Positions 36,242 through 40,404 of a stretch of DNA of 40,404 nucleotides are shown here, piece by piece; positions within the stretch are counted from its first letter, which is position 1, and each line of letters opens with the position of its first letter. Below the pieces are notes generated by a model. The model had not been told where the DNA came from and did not search any database. It saw nothing but the letters and a program-made list of their open reading frames with translations. The translations under genes were made by a program, and so were the position numbers. This DNA is from Pseudocercospora fijiensis CIRAD86 (taxonomy: Eukaryota > Ascomycota > Dothideomycetes > Mycosphaerellales > Mycosphaerellaceae): assembly GCF_000340215.1 (NCBI RefSeq), contig NW_006921541.1:3968905-4009308 (forward strand), written 5' to 3'.

Positions 36242-36384
36242 CTCGTCTACCCTCGTCCGCTCGTCCGATTAGGAAAATAGAAACGTAGATTTCTCGGTTA
36301 TCTAACGCCGCCTACTAAAAAGTAGAACGGTTTTAGAATCGTCGAGTCGTCTACTTTCAGATAATATAAAAATATCTACTACTT

Positions 36385-36439
36385 CTAGGGGGGTACCCTG
36401 TCGTGCTGTAAAAAACAGCCCGTAGGGGGGGGCCCCTAG
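36385..36439. repeat. Nested stem-loop with G runs
   Basis: CTAGGGG (36385-36391) pairs with CCCCTAG (36433-36439). Inside lies GCTGT/ACAGC (36405-36419) around five A. It also contains runs of six and eight G. It could be a folded RNA domain or a G-quadruplex-forming site; no known RNA family is recognised. Confidence 0.6.
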
Positions 36440-36582
36440 ACTAGAATACAAGTAGTCTATCGCTAAAAGCGAATATCTAGTCGTCGTATATAGATCTAAT
36501 TACTACTTGAGGTAATAATGAGTATATCTAGTATAATATCTCTTATAAATAACGTCTTTTACCTACTTTAATAGGTATAGAC

Positions 36583-36619
36583 GGGCTAGGGTTAGGTTAG
36601 GGTTAGGGGTTAGGGTTTT
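36583..36619 (+). repeat. Internal telomere tract 3 (degenerate)
   Basis: GGG CTAGGG TTAGG TTAGGG TTAGGGG TTAGGG TTTT. It contains length variants with one G too few or too many and one CTAGGG. It separates the 1.5-kb segment from the 3' side of the reverse transcriptase element. Confidence 0.9.
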
Positions 36620-36876
36620 AAACCTAGTAACTATTCGACTAAGCGATAACCGTTTCCCTATAAGCCGAGATATCTAGTACTACGTATTCCCTTCTAGGAA
36701 CCATCCTCGGAGTACAAGTATAGGTATACTTTCGGAGGGTATAGTCCCCTTCGAGAAGGGTCTAACTCGTACTTTATATAGCAGACCTATAGGTTTTCTA
36801 CTACTATAGAGGGTACTCGATCGAAATCTTTCTCCTCTACCTCGTATACTCGCTATATTTCTACTATACTCGGTAC
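36620..36876 (-). other. Presumed 3' untranslated region of the reverse transcriptase element
   Basis: This 257-bp stretch lies between the frame's stop and telomere tract 3. I see no gene, no poly(A) tail and no hammerhead in it. It does not resemble the 346-bp repeat. Confidence 0.5.
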
Positions 36877-39768
36877 TTAAACCCGTATATACCTAATGCC
36901 TAAAAGGCTATACCGTACTCGTTTATACTATATCGAAGCCTATCGCTAGGGTATCGAGAGTGTTAAGTCCTATTCTAGGATTGTTAAGTTAGTCTTATTA
37001 AAGAGGTCGTAGAAATTACGAGTTCTCTTTAAGCTAAGGAGGAAGCCTTTGCTAATCGAAGCCGGAAGCGTTATTTTAGCGTCGCGGTAGTTCTTTAGAA
37101 ACTCCTAACTAAGCTATATAGTACTAATGTATTCCTATACTAGATTATAATAAGACGGTAGTAGAGACTTGTCTTGTTTTACCTCTTGTGCCCTTATATT
37201 ACCTAGGGGTTTAGAGAACTAGTTTAAAAGCGTCTTCTTAGGATATCCTCTCCTAAGTAGGTTTGCGAAAAAGAACTTCTCTACGCTATAGAAGTCTAAG
37301 TCTTTTTAGCAAAGCGTACGTATTCTAGTCCTTTCTACTTTAACAAAGGCCGTCTTAATACTTTCGGGGTATAACGAGGACTACGGGATATATATATACT
37401 TGTTTAGAAACTTGCGATACATCGAAGTTACTAGCCTATTAGATTCGTTAAGCAGAAGCATATCTAGAAAGTGCGTACTTGTTTTCGAGTGTTCCTAATT
37501 AATCGTTAGTCCTTTAATAATAAAGGCTGATTGTAGGCTAATAAGTTCTTCTTCTGTCCCTTTAAACAGTAAGAAGATATCGTCTATATAGCGTTTATAG
37601 AAGCGAATCTTCGGGTATCTAGGGAGGAGAGCTCTTTCGAAAAAAGCATAGTATAGGTTTGCTACTACCGGGGCGCAGGACGTTCCTATAGCTAAGCTAC
37701 TTACTTGCTTAAAGATCTCTTTCTCGTAGTAGAAGAAGTTGTATTCTAAGACAAACTGTAGTAAGCTTATAATAGAATCTACCGTATAGCCTTCTAAGTT
37801 GATGTCTGATTTCTATAAGAGGCTCTTACAGATTCGAATAGCATCTTTCGGGGGTATGTTTGTATACATAGCGCTTATATCGCCTGTTATAAAGTATACG
37901 CCTTCTAGGCTGTCTTAGTACTATCGTATATTGTGAATAAAAGTCTTAGTTAAATCTAAAATCTACGGATATTGCGGTAGTAGTTTCTGAAGGTAGTAGT
38001 CTACTACTTCTAAGTATCGGCTTATAATCTAACTATAAGACGGGATAATAGGTCTAGAAGCTATCGGATTCTTATATATTTTTGGAATTATATAGAACCT
38101 TAGTAGTTTAGCAGTTGTCGTCTTAAGCTATTTCTCTATAGACGTAGGCTATTCGAATGCAAAGAGTAGTGTTCTAAAATCTTTAAGGATCGGTTCTATT
38201 TCCTAGTCTAGGAGCTAGACGTAAGCATCGCTATTTTCTAAATGCTTACGGGCTTGTTCTATATACTAGGTCTTTGTTATTATCGCTAGGCCTAAGTTTT
38301 TATTAGTTACTTTTAATAGGTACTTATTCCTATAAAGAAAGTCTAGTATGTCCTTAGTTTTAACTAGATGGAATAGTTTGTTAGGTAGGTTCTTTGTCTA
38401 GTTTGTAAGCTAGGCTCTAGTTGCGCCTAGTGCCAAATCTAGTTAGATATTCGCTAGCGGTAACCAGCCTGATTTAATATAGAACGTTAGGTTGTAGTCC
38501 CGGTCCGTTTGTCCTTTAAAGAATAAGGCTAACCTAATCGTTCTTTCTGCCTTTGTCTAGGCTTAAAGGGGCAGTTTTCTATCTAATTTAGAGGCAAAGA
38601 TATATTTTCCGTTAAAGGACAATCGCTGTTCGATATCTCGAGGTAGAGATACGCTAGGACATTTAAATATTTCGCATATACTAAGCAATATACTGTCGAG
38701 GTACAATAAAGAGGAATTTAACAGTAAGTACTTTGCTTAAGTATCTAAACTAGATACAAAAAACCGCCTAGGTAAAGAAGAGACGTCTAACGGTTTGAAC
38801 CTATTAGGCGAAGAGAGAATCTACCTCATTTCCGCTTCTTTTGCTTCTTTCCTATCCCTTTTCCTTACCTTTCCTTCTTAGTTTTAACTAGTAGCTTTGC
38901 TTTCGTCTTTAGCTTAGATTTGGGTTTGGTACCTTTAAGTCGTTAGTATAGTACTTGAATTAGTACGTCTATACGAACCTCGTAGTTTAGTAGTTTGTTT
39001 TTTAAGTGCTTACTATACTGCTTCGGCAATCGTCGCTTTAATATTAAGCGTAGGCAGGTCTTTTATTGTCGTATCTGCCTTGCTTAAAGCAACTTGTTTC
39101 TGTACTCGAACTGTACGTTCTTTCGAGTACTTTGCAAAGCCGAGACTTATTGCCTTTCTATAAAGGTCGAGTCCGTATTCTTTAATCTTATTAAGCTCGT
39201 TTGCGAAGATAGGGCTTAATACAAAGTGTCCCTCCTTGTTTGGATTCGGAGTTTAATAGACATCTTTAAGACGATTAAAGATCGTCTCTATTTCGGCCTA
39301 AGCTTTAATAGAGAGTTCTTTGTCTAATAGAAGATATAGGAGTGATTCGTGCTCCTTTTTCTTTATCTAAATGCTTAGATTTAAGAATTCCTTCTGCGTC
39401 TCGAACAAGGTATTCTTATAGGCGGTATTAAACGCCTAAAAGGTAGAGCTTATTGAGAATTCCTTCGATACCTGCGTAGCTAGTATCTTTAGGCTACTAA
39501 AAATATACGCCGGGAAGGTTCCCTTTATATAGTAGTTCTCTAGGCTAGCTAGAGTTGTTTAGACGTTCTATACTTTAACAGCAGTATCGAACGTTTCTTT
39601 TAATAAGATACCGAAGGAGGCTTAAAAGCTCTTCGGGATTACTCTTATTAAATCCTAAATAGAGTTAGCTATCGAAATAGCGTCGTCTACTCCGGAAGCC
39701 GCCTTTAGTTTAGTACTAAGAAGGGGAAGAGAAACTACTAAATTCGGTATTGTTGTTTTCGTTCTAAA
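36877..39768 (-). pseudogene. Penelope-like reverse transcriptase, RIP-inactivated
   Basis: One frame of 964 codons on the minus strand, free of frameshifts but with about 43 TAA/TAG codons, many where Trp or Gln fits. Residues ~1-430 are helical and Lys-rich with no known domain. The RT core follows: RFYIIPKIYKNPIASRPII, then GVYFITGDISAMYTNIPP, LAIGTSCAPVVANLYYAFFE and RFYKRYIDDIFLLFKG. YIDD is at 37590-37579, about residue 727. The thumb-side block has FLDM, NKYIYIP.SSLYPES and KVERTRIRTLC, then a RRGYPKK block. These are the blocks shared by Penelope-like RTs. The tail of ~200 residues has no GIY-YIG domain. Telomerase RT is unlikely, since no TEN, T-motif or insertion domain is seen. No start ATG is visible: the frame is still open where it meets telomere tract 4, so the 5' end is missing. 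Confidence 0.92.
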
Positions 39769-39783
39769 GGGGTTAGGGTTAGG
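39769..39783 (+). repeat. Internal telomere tract 4
   Basis: GGGGTTAGGGTTAGG in terminal orientation, directly between the open 5' end of the reverse transcriptase frame and the start of the outer 346-bp repeat. Confidence 0.93.
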
Positions 39784-40129
39784 AACAGCTTTACTCTAAA
39801 TAAAGCCGCAAAAGAACAGGAACAAGAATAAGTTTATAGAGTCCTAAATAAACACAAAAGCAGTCCTACTACTCTTATAGAAACAAAGAAGTAGTTTCGC
39901 CTGTTAGATGCTCTTTAGGGACTATATAGGCTTGTCTCTATATATCTACTCGTCGCGCGGAGTTAGATTGCCCTAACGGTACAATATTAGGCCGTCGGAT
40001 AGCTGTAATGCCGTCGGATAGGCGTTTAGCCGTTCGGGTAGCGATCTTTCCGCGTCCCGGTAAGATTAGGGCTAAACTGCCGTTGCCTGCTTTAGGTAGG
40101 TATAATTTCGGTAGTTGTTTTTAGCTTAG
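39784..40129 (-). repeat. 346-bp subtelomeric repeat, outer copy, cut off by the telomere
   Basis: Same sequence as 35084-35429 with no gaps. At its right end ...agcttag passes straight into TTAGGG repeats, whereas the inner copy continues agcttagatcc. The last four matching bases, TTAG, are also the start of a telomere repeat. This looks like healing of a 5'-truncated insertion by telomere addition at a TTAG. It keeps more C at CpA sites than the inner copy. Confidence 0.93.
39862..39923 (-). ncRNA. Type I hammerhead ribozyme motif, core G5 mutated (outer copy)
   Basis: The same 62-nt motif as at 35162-35223: AGTCC, CTAAAGA, a stem II region starting GC and ending GC, GAAA, CTACT/AGTAG, UA, GGACT. 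Stem II is better paired than in the inner copy (G-C, C-G, one A-G mismatch, T-A), so the inner copy's weaker stem is due to RIP. G5 is A here too, so the loss predates the split of the copies or happened twice. Confidence 0.73.
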
Positions 40130-40404
40130 GGTTAGGGTTAGGGTTAGGGTTAGGGTTAGGGTTAGGGTTAGGGTTAGGGTTAGGGTTAGGGTTAGGGTTA
40201 GGGTTAGGGTTAGGGTTAGGGTTAGGGTTAGGGTTAGGGTTAGGGTTAGGGTTAGGGTTAGGGTTAGGGTTAGGGTTAGGGTTAGGGTTAGGGTTAGGGT
40301 TAGGGTTAGGGTTAGGGTTAGGGTTAGGGTTAGGGTTAGGGTTAGGGTTAGGGATAGGGTTCGGGTTAGGGTTAGGGTTAGGGTTAGGGTTATAATTAGG
40401 GTTA
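40126..40404 (+). repeat. Terminal telomere (TTAGGG)n
   Basis: About 46 repeats reaching the window end, so the window is a right chromosome end. All are perfect until near 40351-40364, where ATAGGG and TTCGGG occur, and at about 40391-40398, where the repeat reads TATAATTAGGG. Irregular units at the far tip may be sequencing error. Confidence 0.98.

Larger units (their letters stand above)
35084..36582 (-). mobile_element. Telomere-bounded segment, probably 3' part of a Penelope-like element
   Basis: A 1.5-kb non-coding segment between telomere tracts 2 and 3. Its first 346 bp recur at 39784-40129. Read on the minus strand, its 3' end abuts telomere repeats and it carries a hammerhead ribozyme close to that end, the layout expected of a retroelement added onto a chromosome end and then cut off at its 5' side. 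No reverse transcriptase is seen in it; only the untranslated part may be left, or it may be a non-autonomous element. It also holds several short GC-rich hairpins, a 36-bp palindrome and a nested stem-loop. The assignment to the same family as the reverse transcriptase at 36877-39768 is inference from context. Confidence 0.55.
36620..39768 (-). mobile_element. Endonuclease-less Penelope-like retroelement, 5' truncated, bounded by telomere tracts
   Basis: The element fills the space between telomere tracts 3 and 4, with its coding strand minus, so its 3' end faces the chromosome interior. If the G-rich 3' overhang of the chromosome primes copying of element RNA, the new DNA is added with exactly this polarity. 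No long terminal repeat and no target-site duplication are visible; telomere repeats are the only borders. In Penelope-like elements of Athena/Coprina type (rotifers, fungi and others) loss of the GIY-YIG endonuclease goes together with telomere location. That comparison is knowledge of the family, and the assignment here is inference from motifs and place. Confidence 0.82.

Noticed and set aside
36620..36876. Second hammerhead at the 3' side of the RT element
   Set aside because: TTTC occurs several times, but no TCNTCAG or TCNTTAG partner lies at a workable distance with pairing stems.
36877..39768. Telomerase reverse transcriptase
   Set aside because: The YIDD and RRGYP blocks fit Penelope-like RT; no TEN domain, T motif or insertion in fingers is seen, and borders are telomere tracts as for a mobile element.
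1..40404. tRNA or rRNA genes
   Set aside because: No T-loop-like GGTTCGANTC with matching acceptor stem and no rRNA sequence was noticed on either strand.
40351..40404. Variant telomere repeats as a regulatory signal
   Set aside because: Three irregular units at the extreme tip are better explained by read error at the contig end.

Overview
The window is the right-hand end of a chromosome from a filamentous ascomycete (Pezizomycotina) with strong repeat-induced point mutation (RIP). It ends in about 46 TTAGGG repeats. Almost all of it is depleted in CpA/TpG and rich in TpA. Every old reading frame is broken by TAA or TAG at former CAA/CAG/TGG codons; I saw no TGA in the frames I read. The introns are fungal in form (GTAAGT, CTAAC, YAG). 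The species cannot be named from this. No intact gene of normal size remains, so all protein entries are RIP-inactivated pseudogenes read through their stops.

Layout. (1) 1-15827 and 18710-34532 are two tandem copies of one ~15.8-kb unit, offset 18709 falling to 18705. Each unit holds three old genes: A (+, about 1669 codons, unrecognised), C (-, 527 codons, unrecognised) and B (+, a SNF2-family helicase with at least four introns). A and C converge; C and B diverge from a ~405-bp gap. A satellite of 'ttcgagatatcgctcgctatcg' type and a 10-bp 'gacgcctagt' array follow. A palindromic repeat built on AAACTTTAGGT/ACCTAAAGTTT lies in all four B introns that I could place and at the gene ends. (2) 15828-18709, between the units, holds a short internal telomere tract, three 273-bp repeats, a triplicated 255-bp exon-intron piece, and the middle of a ZNFX1/Hrr1-like SF1 helicase pseudogene cut off by 41-bp hairpin repeats. 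(3) 34533-35063 holds satellites and a hexamer array. (4) 35064-40404 is a chain of segments divided by short TTAGGG tracts, all in the orientation of the terminal telomere.

The most interesting part is 35064-40404. On the minus strand at 36877-39768 lies a single ~964-codon frame that encodes a Penelope-like reverse transcriptase with YIDD and no GIY-YIG endonuclease. Its 3' end lies next to a telomere tract and its 5' end runs into another. This is the orientation expected if the chromosome 3' end primed reverse transcription. A 346-bp sequence starts after one telomere tract at 35084 and again at 39784, where it is cut short by the terminal telomere. In both copies it carries, on the minus strand, a near-complete type I hammerhead ribozyme. 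The one core mismatch, G5 to A, is exactly a RIP-type change. Telomere tracts, endonuclease-less RT and hammerhead together match the telomere-attaching Athena/Coprina type of Penelope-like element, here under RIP.

Working model (inference): this end grew outward by repeated terminal additions, each capped by telomere repeats and later hit by RIP. The segment nearest the telomere is the least mutated.
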